Below, piece after piece: positions 34,164-44,225 of a stretch of DNA of 64,000 nucleotides. Positions within the stretch are counted from its first letter, which is position 1. The number at the start of each line of letters is the position of its first letter. The position numbers and the translations under genes were made by a program. This stretch comes from Notolepis coatsorum (lineage: Eukaryota > Chordata > Actinopteri > Aulopiformes > Paralepididae), in NCBI GenBank assembly GCA_963971535.1, contig OZ020592.1, positions 123,268,116 to 123,332,115 on the forward strand, written 5' to 3'. Below the pieces are notes generated by a model. The model saw nothing but the letters and a program-made list of their open reading frames with translations. It had not been told where the DNA came from and did not search any database.

Positions 34164-35451
34164 TGTAACTGATGGGTACAATTCCCTGACTGTATTAATC
34201 AAGTATGGTATCATTAAACCACTACCGTCTTATGTACATTATACTGGCCATACCGTACACGAGTATATGATGAGAACACTTCCCCACAATGAAATCGGTT
34301 CTACACAAAGTTGTCTTTAAGTATTTATTAGCAGCAAGAATACATAATATACTTTACTTGAATGCGCTTATAAGGCACAGGAATGTGCGTAGGCAAATCA
34401 ATAATGAATGTCCATTCTCATATTACGCATGAGATAATAATACAACTTGAATATTAGGAATTATATCTAGGGGATACTGGTAGGGGGGTTCCTACCGGTT
34501 GTAAGCCAGCAGGGGGAGGCAATGCTCTAATGCAAAGTCTGGTTCCACGGGGACTCAATAAGCTCCTGCTCGGGGAGGCGGTATTACTCCCTGGATCAGC
34601 GGACGAAAGGCAGCCGCTGTAATCCCAGTATGCGTGCAGCACAGGTGGAAGCCGGTCAGCCTCTCCAATAGAGACGGGCTCGAATGATGTTCCTCACGGT
34701 AGATCCCACAGCAGTGGGTGTAGACGATTCGTATCCGCTCCAACAGCCCGGTCCAAAGCAATAATAATAATCCAGTCGGAAAGGGGCTCTGCATTCACCG
34801 GTGTAGATCCTCCGGTGCGCGGCACTTCACATTAACTAAGTTGAACTTGACGTTATTCAACTAAGCTCTGATACTTTACTATCCTATTCGCACGCGGCTA
34901 TAAGTGCTCTATTTAGACGCACGGTTACTCGCTTCACTTGGTCGTTGACTCGTGATGAAGGCTTTACTAGTAAGGAGCGAACGATACGTTGAACAAACGT
35001 ATTAGGATAAAACAAGACTCTATTTTGGGGCAATACGGGCCCACTTCACAGCACGTTGTATTGTAGTGTGAGGCTTCAACTTGTTACTAAGACTGAACTG
35101 AACTGAACTGAACTGAACTACTTCTGTATTCACCTGCGCCATATTTATATGTTGGGCGAATAAACTAGTACCAGCCTTATTTCTGTCTCGTAGTCCTGGG
35201 CAGAACCGGGCATGTACAGACATGTCTTGACGGTAGCTTTGAACTCGACTCTGGGGGTAAGACACTGGCGCTGGTGGCACGCCATCCAATAAGAGAACGA
35301 AATATTATGGTCAGTAGGCTACTAGGTTAAAGGGATATTCCGTGTATATGTACAAAGAATACACAAGGGATATCAAACGATATACAAATATTATGCAATA
35401 TATATCAATCAATAAATACATATATTCGGTTTAATCTGACCCTTTGTAACA
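34164..35451 (-). repeat. 3' LTR of the BEL/Pao element
   Basis: It is the same length as the other LTR, running on the plus strand from TGTAACTGAT to TTGTAACA. Inverted TGTTACA-type ends are present. Small open frames in it recur in the other LTR and look fortuitous. Confidence 0.93.
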
Positions 35452-35475
35452 GCCGCCTCCTAATTAGTCCCACCT
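35452..35475 (-). promoter_or_regulatory. Polypurine-tract candidate
   Basis: On the minus strand, 'aattaggaggcggc' directly precedes the 3' LTR. It is purine-rich but short, so the call is tentative. Confidence 0.4.
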
Positions 35476-35543
35476 AATTAGCTAAGCAGAGACAGATTAA
35501 CCGCACTGTCCACTACTCAATGTCCATTGTGAGGGTAGGCAGT

Positions 35544-38500
35544 TCACAAAGTCAGTGGGTCATGGTCATGACGACTGGACGGGATGAAGGGGGGCTTAGG
35601 AGGAAGCGGGCCTGAGACTGCTTTGATCTGTGCTTGGCTGTGCCTCCTCCTCCTCCTTCTGTTTCTCTTGTTTGCTCTGTACCCCGTCTGAGGAGGGGCC
35701 GGTTCCGGCCGCCCCGTCAAGGAGTCGCCTGGGGTGCTGGGTTCGAGGTCAGCTACGTCTGAAGCGCAGCTGAGGGGGGTGGAGTTCCGAACTCCCTCTG
35801 GTGCCCACGGTTCTCTCACGGGCCTCTCGCTTAATGTCAATAGCCTCTGCTGTACGAGGGAGTGGCCGGTGTCGCTCGCCTTTGTGTGTAGGCAGCGTGT
35901 AGACGTGGGTTGACTGTCAAGTCCGTAGAGGGGGCCCTGGAGCGTCCATCCCAGTCGGGTCTGAACCGCGACTGGGCATCCTTTGGGTCCGATGTGGGCC
36001 GCCTCAATTGGGAGAATGAGGTCCGCGTGGTCGGAGCCGATGAGCAGGGTCGGTGTGGCGCCGTCGATAAGCGGTATAGGTAGTTGACGTAGGTGCACAT
36101 ACTTAGCCATCAGCTGTGGGATGGGGTAGGTGTACTGAGACAAGCCTATGTCGTGGCTGGTGAAGACGTTGGTTATACTATACTGCTTCTCGGGCTGGTC
36201 CACCGCTGCTATCTTGAAGGAGACCCTTTCACCTTTTATGGTCTTCTGGTCCCTTCTGATGGTGCGTATGGTCATGGTATCTTTGACACCCCGCAGGCCC
36301 AACTGGGCTGCTGCGGAAGCGAGGAGGAGAGTCTTTTCAGACCCATCGTCCAGGACGGCGTAAGTGTCCAGGACCTTGTCCTCGTAGCTCAGGAGCACTC
36401 TGACCACTTTGAGGAGCACTCGGGGGGTCCCGCTCTGCTTGGGGTCTATGTGGAGCACTCCTGTCTTGGGGGGGTTGTCACCTGTCTGTGGTGACACAGA
36501 ATCTATATGGTGCGAGTCGCACCGTGACTCCCAGTGTCTGCTGTAGCAGTCGGGACACCAGGGAGCGGTCTGGTGGAACTTTGGTGCTGGTGCCACCGCC
36601 TCGGCATGGTACATTACCGCGACGGGCCCACTCTGTTGTCCTGTGGTCTTCTGGTGGGCTCCGCACAGTGCTGCGCGGTAAGTGGCGCCCGCCTGGGCCG
36701 CCCCTGCGCGGTAAGCGGCGCCCGCCTGGGCCGCCTCACGCCACTGGTCAACCTGGACGGGGTTCAGTGTCTTATATTCGGCGCACTGTGCCAGCCAGTG
36801 TCCGCCGTCGCAGTAGGTACAGTAGGGAGCGGTCTGGTGGCTCTTCGGTACTGGTGCCACCGCCTCGGCATGGTACATTACCGCGACGGGCCCACTCTGT
36901 TGTCCTGGCTGACGCCTGTTGATGTCATGCAGGACCTCCAAGTGGGTGCCACCGCACCTGCTGCACTTCTTCTTCAAGCGGCACTCAGCTGCTAGGTGGC
37001 TGCGCGCGCAGCGGAAGCAGCGGCGGTGGTCCTTGATCCACTGACTCACCTCGTCCGTGGTCAGCTTCCCGAAAGTGTCGCATTGGTACAGCCGATGTTC
37101 TCCCTCACAGTACTGGCACTCAATCTTCCACTGGTCCTCTTTCGTCGAGGGGGTGTGGTGGTTCTTGTGCTGCGGTACTGATTCGGCTTGGTGCATAACG
37201 GTCACCAACCGGCGGTTATCCGTTGATCCCCGAGGTCCGAGTCTTGGGCTTGGTCCACTCCATACGAACGTGTCGAGTCGTAGGCTACTGACCTCCCTGG
37301 CGAGGAACTCAGATAGGTCTAGGAGGGATGCCTCTGGACCGTTGGGGTCGCGGTAGTCTCTCTGCCGCCGAAAACGCTCTTGTCGGGCGGGAGGGAGCTT
37401 CTCTAGTATCCCCTCTACATTAGAGTTAGCGTACAGTTCATAGATCCCCTTTTCCTTTTGGGACCCCAGCATCCCTACCAGGGACTGTACCTTGATAGCG
37501 AGGTCATCTAATGCTCTGTTGTCTCTGGCTGGGGGGAGACGGTCAATGTCTCTTATCTCCTGTATCACGTAGTCCCATATGCGTCCATAACGTTGGTCGA
37601 GGGCTACTAGAGCCGCGGTGTATGGGGTAGTAGAGCTGGAATATGCCAGCGCTATATTGTGCGCTCTGGGCACCTTCAGGTGCTTGAGTAGGATAGCATA
37701 CTTGTACGGTTCATCTGGTACGTCGGACAGCATAGTCTCTAGGCACATTCGTAGCTCTGTGTACTGTGCTCTGTTCTCGTGTGTGAAGTCCGGGAACGTC
37801 GGTGTGCCAAGGTACGATGCCATGGATGACTGGCACATCGGTGAGCGTTGGGGGAGAGGCCTCCTAGGCGAGTCTCCTCTTACGTGTTGTCTTGGGCTGG
37901 TACTTGGTGGGTACCAAGGGCCGGGTACCCAGGTGCTGTTCCTCGGGGCTGGCGGTGCGTCAAACTCACCCGTGAGTTGAGTCGGGGGTTTGTAGCGCAG
38001 GGCCTCGGGGCTGACTTCTGGGCTGTACTGGGCCTTCTGGTCCAGAGTACGTTGCTGCTGGTCGGGGCTGTACTGGGCCTCCTGGTCCAGCGTACGTTGC
38101 TGCTGGTCGGCTTGACATTCCTCCTCTTCCTCCTCCTCTCCCTCTGCTAGGACCTGGAGTCTTCTGTTCAGTCTCTCGGCGTGGTCCGGTTCTTCCCGGT
38201 TGCTGGGTCTCGTATGGACCGGCCGGGGAGGGGGTTCGGAGACGTGGACAGGATCCTCCTGTTGGCGGGGTCCCGGGTCGCTTGGTCGGGTAGGGGAATG
38301 TGTCCTAGACCCTTGTCGTGACGATCTCCGGGAGCTCCGTGCGAAGTGAGGGGGTGTCGCCATGGTAATCAATTTGTCCATCAGCTGCGCCTGCAGCCGG
38401 TCGCGCTCTGTCTCGCGCTGGGCATGGGCGGCGTCGCGCGCTGCTTCGCGCTGGGCATTGGCGGCGTCGCGCTGCGCATTGGCTGCGGCGTGCTGCGCAT

Positions 38501-38909
38501 CGGCGCGGCTTCTCTCAATGTTCTCTTCTGTCTGGAGGCGTCTGGTCTCCAGTCTTATGCGGTCGTCTTCACTCCTTTGTTGCGCCTGGAAGCGCTCTCG
38601 CTTGGCTGCAAAATGTTCGCGCTCGCGCGTCTGTTGCGCTTGAAGTCGATCGCGTTCGGTGGAGGCTGCCAGGGTGGCGATGAGTGCCTGCGCCAGCATC
38701 TTGTCCGCCTCGCTGGGGGAAGACGCCGGTCGAGGCGATCGGCTCCCGGCAGTACTCGTTGGAGATCTGTTCTCCGGGCGCGCCCCGAGGTCCGTCTCCT
38801 GGGCGCGCTTCTCTTCTGGTAGTGGGTCGGGTTCCGTCCCTGGAGCGCTTTCTTTATCCTGGAGCTCTCCGGGGACTGTCCCGTTGTCGTTGTCTGGGGG
38901 TAAAGTCAT
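35544..38909 (-). CDS. BEL/Pao Gag-protease polyprotein
   Basis: 1121 codons, intact. Residues 1-110 are acidic and Pro/Ser-rich. About 115-185 is a Gln/Arg/Ala coiled coil with repeated NAQR(D/E)AA units. About 370-510 matches the DUF1759-like Gag domain of Pao elements (FPDFTHENRAQYTELRMCLE and onward). Zinc knuckles follow: CX2CX3HX4C near 597, 630, 697 and 783, and a CCHH variant near 650. A block of about 40 residues (GQQSGPVAVMYHAEAVAP) is duplicated ahead of the last two knuckles. An aspartic protease of the A17 type follows, with DDGS near 853 and LLIGSDHADLILP near 955, ending about 990. The C-terminus is a basic RRRRRR tail instead of reverse transcriptase. The product would form particles and process itself. 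The start overlaps the stop of the upstream ORF. Confidence 0.88.
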   Translation of the reverse strand: MTLPPDNDNGTVPGELQDKESAPGTEPDPLPEEKRAQETDLGARPENRSPTSTAGSRSPRPASSPSEADKMLAQALIATLAASTERDRLQAQQTREREHFAAKRERFQAQQRSEDDRIRLETRRLQTEENIERSRADAQHAAANAQRDAANAQREAARDAAHAQRETERDRLQAQLMDKLITMATPPHFARSSRRSSRQGSRTHSPTRPSDPGPRQQEDPVHVSEPPPRPVHTRPSNREEPDHAERLNRRLQVLAEGEEEEEEECQADQQQRTLDQEAQYSPDQQQRTLDQKAQYSPEVSPEALRYKPPTQLTGEFDAPPAPRNSTWVPGPWYPPSTSPRQHVRGDSPRRPLPQRSPMCQSSMASYLGTPTFPDFTHENRAQYTELRMCLETMLSDVPDEPYKYAILLKHLKVPRAHNIALAYSSSTTPYTAALVALDQRYGRIWDYVIQEIRDIDRLPPARDNRALDDLAIKVQSLVGMLGSQKEKGIYELYANSNVEGILEKLPPARQERFRRQRDYRDPNGPEASLLDLSEFLAREVSSLRLDTFVWSGPSPRLGPRGSTDNRRLVTVMHQAESVPQHKNHHTPSTKEDQWKIECQYCEGEHRLYQCDTFGKLTTDEVSQWIKDHRRCFRCARSHLAAECRLKKKCSRCGGTHLEVLHDINRRQPGQQSGPVAVMYHAEAVAPVPKSHQTAPYCTYCDGGHWLAQCAEYKTLNPVQVDQWREAAQAGAAYRAGAAQAGATYRAALCGAHQKTTGQQSGPVAVMYHAEAVAPAPKFHQTAPWCPDCYSRHWESRCDSHHIDSVSPQTGDNPPKTGVLHIDPKQSGTPRVLLKVVRVLLSYEDKVLDTYAVLDDGSEKTLLLASAAAQLGLRGVKDTMTIRTIRRDQKTIKGERVSFKIAAVDQPEKQYSITNVFTSHDIGLSQYTYPIPQLMAKYVHLRQLPIPLIDGATPTLLIGSDHADLILPIEAAHIGPKGCPVAVQTRLGWTLQGPLYGLDSQPTSTRCLHTKASDTGHSLVQQRLLTLSERPVREPWAPEGVRNSTPLSCASDVADLEPSTPGDSLTGRPEPAPPQTGYRANKRNRRRRRRHSQAQIKAVSGPLPPKPPFIPSSRHDHDPLTL

Positions 38910-39169
38910 GTCATGTCCCTCCTGGTCCCCCCGTGAGCTTGGTCAATTACGTTAGAACCCACTAGGGTCTCTACTGGCGGGGTAGCCTGGTCGGTAGGGT
39001 TGGACATAATTTTACTATCCGCTTTAGTTACTTTATCCGTATTTAACTTCCTTTTAAAGCTAGGTATTGGACTGACAGTGTATGCCTCTAGATAGGGAGG
39101 TGGCTGCCGTCTGCGCTGCGGGCGTTCTAGCTTAGGAGAACCGTTTGTGGAGTGTTCATCATCGGCCAT
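38906..39169 (-). CDS. Small leader ORF of the BEL element, overlapping the Gag start
   Basis: 87 codons, the first open frame after the primer site. The product is hydrophilic with a basic patch (PQRRRQPPP) and a Lys-rich middle; no domain recognised. Its TGA overlaps the ATG of the Gag-protease ORF in the arrangement ATGA (38909-38906), in another frame. That layout would allow termination-reinitiation, as known for some LINE and viral ORF pairs; here it is inference. Confidence 0.6.
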   Translation of the reverse strand: MADDEHSTNGSPKLERPQRRRQPPPYLEAYTVSPIPSFKRKLNTDKVTKADSKIMSNPTDQATPPVETLVGSNVIDQAHGGTRRDMT

Positions 39170-39214
39170 GTTAATATTAATATTATATTAATATTACGCT
39201 AATTCTTATCCGGG

Positions 39215-39229
39215 GCTCGAAGGACCAAT
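39215..39229 (-). promoter_or_regulatory. Primer-binding site, tRNA-Tyr type
   Basis: On the minus strand TGGTCCTTCGAGC begins 2 nt after the 5' LTR. It is complementary to the 3' end of vertebrate tRNA-Tyr (acceptor strand ...GCTCGAAGGACCA). Thirteen bases pair including the CCA. Confidence 0.8.
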
Positions 39230-40517
39230 TGTAACTGAGGGGTACAATTCCCTGACTGTATTAATCAAGTATGGTATCATTAAACCACTACCGTCTTATG
39301 TACATTATACTGGCCATACCGTACACAAGTATATGATGAGAACACTTCCCCACAATGAAATCGGTTCTACACAAAGTTGTCTTTAAGTATTTATTAGCAG
39401 CAAGAATACATAATATACTTTACTTGAATGCGCTTATAAGGCACAGGAATGTGCGTAGGCAAATCAATAATGAATGTCCATTCTCATATTACGCATGAGA
39501 TAATAATACAACTTGAATATTAGGAATTATATCTAGGGGATACTGGTAGGGGGGTTCCTACCGGTTGTAAGCCAGCAGGGGGAGGCAATGCTCTAATGCA
39601 TAGTCTGGTTCCACGGGGACTCAATAAGCTCCTGCTCGGGGAGGCGGTATTACTCCCTGGATCAGCGGACGAAAGGCAGCCGCTGTAATCCCAGTATGCG
39701 TGCAGCACAGGTGGAAGCCGGTCAGCCTCTCCAATAGAGACGGGCTCGAATGATGTTCCTCACGGTAGATCCCACAGCAGTGGGTGTAGACGATTCGTAT
39801 CCGCTCCAACAGCCCGGTCCAAAGCAATAATAATAATCCAGTCGGAAAGGGGCTCTGCATTCACCGGTGTAGATCCTCCGGTGCGCGGCACTTCACATTA
39901 ACTAAGTTGAACTTGACGTTATTCAACTAAGCTCTGATACTTTACTATCCTATTCGCACGCGGCTATAAGTGCTCTATTTAGACGCACGGTTACTCGCTT
40001 CACTTGGTCGTTGACTCGTGATGAAGGCTTTACTAGTAAGGAGCGAACGATACGTTGAACAAACGTATTAGGATAAAACAAGACTCTATTTTGGGGCAAT
40101 ACGGGCCCACTTCACAGCACGTTGTATCGTAGTGTGAGGCTTCAACTTGTTACTAAGACTGAACTGAACTGAACTGAACTGAACTACTTCTGTATTCACC
40201 TGCGCCATATTTATATGTTGGGCGAATAAACTAGTACCAGCCTTATTTCTGTCTCGTAGTCCTGGGCAGAACCGGGCATGTACAGACATGTCTTGACGGT
40301 AGCTTTGAACTCGACTCTGGGGGTAAGACACTGGCGCTGGTGGCACGCCATCCAATAAGAGAACGAAATATTATGGTCTGTAGGCTACTAGGTTAAAGGG
40401 ATATTCCGTGTATATGTACAAAGAATACACAAGGGATATCAAACGATATACAAATATTATGCAATATATATCAATCAATAAATACATATATTCGGTTTAA
40501 TCTGACCCTTTGTAACA
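39230..40517 (-). repeat. 5' LTR of the BEL/Pao element
   Basis: It differs from the 3' LTR at only five positions that I found, e.g. GATGGG/GAGGGG near the end and 'tattgtag'/'tatcgtag'. A (CTGAA)n run of five units occurs in both. Confidence 0.93.
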
Positions 40518-41672
40518 GTACTAATGTACAGCACTATATAGTGCAAAGCAGAAATGGGATGAGGTACAATTTAGGTACAATTTACAGTAAGGTGTACGAG
40601 TTGTAGTGCAATCCTTCATCAATAAATATAAAGTGTGGGGAGTGGGTGCTACAGTGTGTTTGTTTAAAGTGGGTGTGTGCTATAAAGTGTGTGGAGTGGG
40701 TGCTACAGTGTGTTTGTTTAAAGTGAGTGTGTGCGTGTGGATGTGTGTGCTATGTGCGTTTGGTGGTTGTTGTTGTGTAGTGTTCATTGTTCGTTTAGCA
40801 GCCTGATGGCCTGGGGATAGAAGCTTCTTCTGAGTCTTTCTGTGCTCGCCTTGAGACTCCGGTATCGCTTGCCTGACCGCAGCAGTTCAAAGAGGCAGTT
40901 GTTCGGGTGACTGGAGTCTTTAATGATTCTCTTAGCCTTGCCCTTGCAACGCTTGTTGTAAATGTTCTGGAGGGTGGGGAGCCCCCCTCCAATTGTGCGT
41001 TCGGCTGAACGTGTCACTCTTTGTAGTCTGCTTCGGTCTTGTGCAGTGCTATTCCCAAACCAGGAGGTGATGTTGCCGGTCAAGATGCTCTCTATTGTAC
41101 ATGAGTAGAAGTTCTTAAGGATCTTCTGACTGACTTGGAACTTCCTTAGGCGCCTGAGGAAGTAGAGGCGTTGTCGTGCCTTCTTCACAACACTGTCAAT
41201 GTGTGTGGTCCATGTCAAGTCCTCGGATATGTAGGCTCCGAGGTACTTAAAGCTGTTGACTCTCTCAACCGGTGCCCCGTCGATGCTGAGGGGGCTGTAG
41301 TCCTTGACCCCCGACCTCCTGAAGTCCACAATCATCTCCTTTGTTTTGCTGACGTTCAGGGAGAGGCTGTTTTCCTGGCACCATCCCGCCAGGACCTTGA
41401 CCTCTTCCAGGTAGGCCCTCTCGTCGTTGGCAGAGATCAGGCCCACCACCACTGTGTCGTCAGCAAATTTGATGATTGTATTGCTACTCCGCTGAGCCAC
41501 ACAGAGTAGAGGAGGGGACTCAGAACACAGCCCTGGGGGGCCCCTATGTTGAGGGTGATGGATGAGGAGGTGCAGTTGCCTGCTCTCACCACCTGGGGTC
41601 TGCCAGTCAGGAAGTCCAAGACCCACTGGCAGAGGTCATAGTTCAAGCCCAGGTCCCTGAGCTTGGCTATGA
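40518..41672 (-). pseudogene. L2-type LINE, reverse transcriptase C-terminal half and 3' UTR
   Basis: Minus-strand coding includes [14 protein letters not shown] (41437-41646). After a frameshift near 41510 it continues with [16 protein letters not shown], then LNVSKTKEMIVDFRR, FKYLGAYISEDLTW and the terminal FYPQAIRLLNEQ. This is the motif order of L2-clade (Maui-like) reverse transcriptases. A short deletion between the QG and FADD motifs removed several residues and broke the frame. The 5' end is truncated near 41672. Confidence 0.88.
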
Positions 41673-41689
41673 GTATGGAGTGAGCATGT

Positions 41690-41925
41690 CAAGCAGCAAG
41701 AAGCAAGAGCAGCCTGCCGTTCACCTGGTCCGTGCAAATCTATCTGCAAGCAAGAGCAGCCTGCCGTTCACCTGGTCCGTGCAAATCTATCTGCAAGAGC
41801 AGCCTGCCGTTCACCTGGTCCATGCAAATCTATCTGCAAGAGCAGCCTGCCGTTCACCTGGTCCGTGCAAATCTATCTGCAAGAGCAGCCTGCCGTTCAC
41901 CTGGTCCATCAAATCTATCTGCAAG
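41690..41925. repeat. Minisatellite, 43-bp unit, five copies
   Basis: The unit is 'aagagcagcctgccgttcac' followed by 'ctggtccgtgcaaatctatctgc'; one copy has a 5-bp addition ('aagca'). Confidence 0.93.
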
Positions 41926-42002
41926 CGGCATAAAACCATACAAGCAAAAGTCAGCGTCCACATGAGACATGACAGAGGTCGCAAAGGGTCATACCACACA
42001 AA

Positions 42003-42206
<204 letters not shown>

Positions 42207-42275
42207 CCATTGCATCCAGCTCAAACAGGCTCAGGGCAGATTCGGCTCAAACAAGGGACTAAACACGTTTCGTTT

Positions 42276-42433
42276 ATTATGCCACATCAATGTGGAACGC
42301 CCTACCCACAGCCGTAAAAAAATGTGAATCCCTACCCTCCTTCAAAACCGCTCTCAAAGAGCACCTACAGGAGACTGCAATTTGAAACTGGCCACCATAA
42401 ACATCCAACCCCCCCCCCCCCCCCCCCTCCAAT
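42276..42433 (+). repeat. (TCAA)-family LINE, C-terminal coding fragment
   Basis: It reads 'atgtggaacgccctacccac' to 'gagcacctacaggagactgc' (WNALPTAVKKCESLPSFKTA), then a C run of about 17. The 3' UTR is cut short. Confidence 0.75.
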
Positions 42434-42472
42434 GCACAGTTACCTTTTCACTGCCACACAACAGCAGGTTAA

Positions 42473-42586
42473 CCCTTTCACTGCCACACTACAGAAGGTT
42501 AACCCTTTACTATCACACTACCGACGGTTAATCTTCTGTAGTGTGATAGTAAAGGGTTAACCTTCTGTAGTGTGGCAGTGAAATGG
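42473..42586. mobile_element. Nested TTAA foldback mini-elements
   Basis: The outer pair, CCCTTTCACTGCCACACTAC and its inverse ending at 42586, is bounded by TTAA at 42469-42472 and 42587-42590. The inner pair, CCCTTTACTATCACACTACC and its inverse (42503-42556), is bounded by TTAA at 42499-42502 and 42557-42560. A third partial arm lies at 42441-42468. The family also occurs at 23155-23236. Confidence 0.75.
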
Positions 42587-42738
42587 TTAACAGCATTTCC
42601 TCTACATTTAGAGACGATGTCCAACTTCATTGTTTCGTGTTCATCTCATTTCCCCTGACTGCGAGGGGTTAATGCTTTTGGTAAAGCTATAATTGATCTT
42701 TTTGTCAATGTTTGAGATCAATGTGGCGATTGAATGTA

Positions 42739-43440
42739 AGATAATATAAGATAAGATATTTCTTTATTGATCCCCTTGGGGGACATTCTGGCATCATGGC
42801 AGCATGGGGGAGGGGGGAGAGGGGAGGTTCAGGTATGGGCAGGGTAATAGCAGCAAGGGGGAGGGGGGGTACAGGTATGGGCAGGGTAATAGCAGCAAGG
42901 GGGAGGGGAGGTACAGGTATGGGCAGGGTAATAGCAGCATGGGGGAGGGGGAGGGGAGGTACAGGTATGGACAGGGTAACAGCAGCATGGGGAGGGGGAG
43001 GAGAGGTACAGGTAAGGGCAGGGTAATAGCAGCATGGGGAGGGGGGAGGAGAGGTACAGGTAAGGGCAGGGTAATAGCAGCATGGGGGATGGGGAGGTAC
43101 AGGTACGGACAGGGTAATAGCAGCATGGGGAGGGGGGAGGAGAGGTACAGGTATGGGCAGGGTAACAGCCGCATGGGGAGGGGGGAGGGGAGGTACAGGT
43201 ATGGGCAGGGTAATAGTAGCATGGGGAGGGGGGAGGGGAGGTACAGGTATGGGCAGGGTAACAGCAGCATGGGGAGGGGGGAGGGGAGGTACAGGTATGG
43301 GCAGGGTAACAGCAGCATGGGGAGGGGGGGAGGGGAGGTACAGGTATGGGCAGGGTAATAGCAGCATGGGGAGGGGGGGAGGGGAGGTACAGGTATGGGC
43401 AGGGTAATAGTAGAAAGACATAAATATAGGCAAACAATTA
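42739..43440 (-). repeat. Retroposon 3' end with internal 47-bp minisatellite
   Basis: The AAGAT-type tail and 'tttctttattgatccccttg' are followed by about 13 copies of a G-rich unit ('tacaggtatgggcagggtaa' plus 'tagcagcatgggg(a)ggggg'). The flank then reads 'agaaagacataaatatagg'. Single-unit versions occur at 640-735 and 55480-55555, so the array expanded inside one copy of a dispersed element. Confidence 0.88.
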
Positions 43441-43524
43441 GATCTGAATATAAACCCATGAGGAAAGAATAAACAGTGTAAACAATATATAATTAACTCT
43501 GAATATAAACATATGAGAAAAATA

Positions 43525-43924
43525 AACAGTGATTGATTGATTGATTTTATTTATGGATCCAAAGACATAACAAATCCAAGGGATGACATGCAAAAGGGAC
43601 AACACTTATTTCCAGCATGGTCCCCAAAAGTGTAAACAAAAGTGCAGATGAGGAGGTATGCTTATATTCATTCAACCCTTCATTTATTCTCGAAAGGACA
43701 ATTGAGGTTGCACCCTCATTTTCAATGTTGTCAAGACTTTACAGACATTTCAATGCATATATTTTTTACAATATAATAATAATACATATTAATAACCCTA
43801 TGGATATAGCACTTTCCACACATTATGCTGCACTAACGTGCCAATTTGCCAATGTTGTGCCGACTCATCGCTGCCATTGGAATCCACACAGTCCTAGTAT
43901 CACTTCAGAAACTGCATATCGCAT
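43525..43924. repeat. Probable retroposon 3' end, reverse, with unassigned sequence
   Basis: 'gattgattgattgattttat' resembles a reversed simple LINE tail. The remainder (to 43924) has short open frames only and no domain. Confidence 0.35.
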
Positions 43925-44225
43925 TGATTGATTGATTGAAAATTGTATTAATAGATTGCAGAATGGGTACAGTACAGTACAGCTCAATACATACAATTGT
44001 TAAGGGGATGCAGACCAGAGAAAGACTTTCGTCTTGTTTACATCAGGGTCCCCCATTTTCAATTCATCATAACATAATATGACATGATACACAACATACA
44101 GATAGACAGTACTGCTACATCTATACATTTATGACATACCAGATTTGCAAATACAGTACTGTTTGTGATACAAAAAGAGTCCAGAAAAGAGAGTATATAC
44201 TTTTGACGTAGAAACTGTACATTGG
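43925..44225 (-). repeat. (TCAA)n-tailed LINE family, reverse copy
   Basis: It starts with GATT repeats, then 'agattgcagaatgggtacag', 'acaattgttaaggggatgc' and 'catcagggtcccccatttt', the reverse complement of 21500-21735. Confidence 0.85.

Larger units (their letters stand above)
34164..40517 (-). mobile_element. BEL/Pao-type LTR retrotransposon lacking reverse transcriptase and integrase
   Basis: Two 1288-bp LTRs (34164-35451 and 39230-40517) flank 3778 bp of interior. The 5-bp target duplication GTACT is at 34159-34163 and 40518-40522. Coding is on the minus strand: a small leader ORF, then a 1121-codon Gag-protease ORF. Only 92 bp separate its stop from the 3' LTR, so reverse transcriptase, RNase H and integrase are absent. 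It must rely on a full-length relative. I saw five differences between the LTRs, about 0.4%, which points to a recent insertion. It sits in an L2-type LINE. Confidence 0.9.

Noticed and set aside
34454..34794. 62-, 79- and 89-codon frames in the BEL LTRs (also 39520-40355)
   Set aside because: They recur because the LTRs are near-identical. They lack domains and lie on the LTR, so they are not counted as genes.
42705..43459. Proline-rich repeat proteins on the minus strand and Gly-rich ones on the plus strand
   Set aside because: All frames are generated by the 47-bp G-rich minisatellite.
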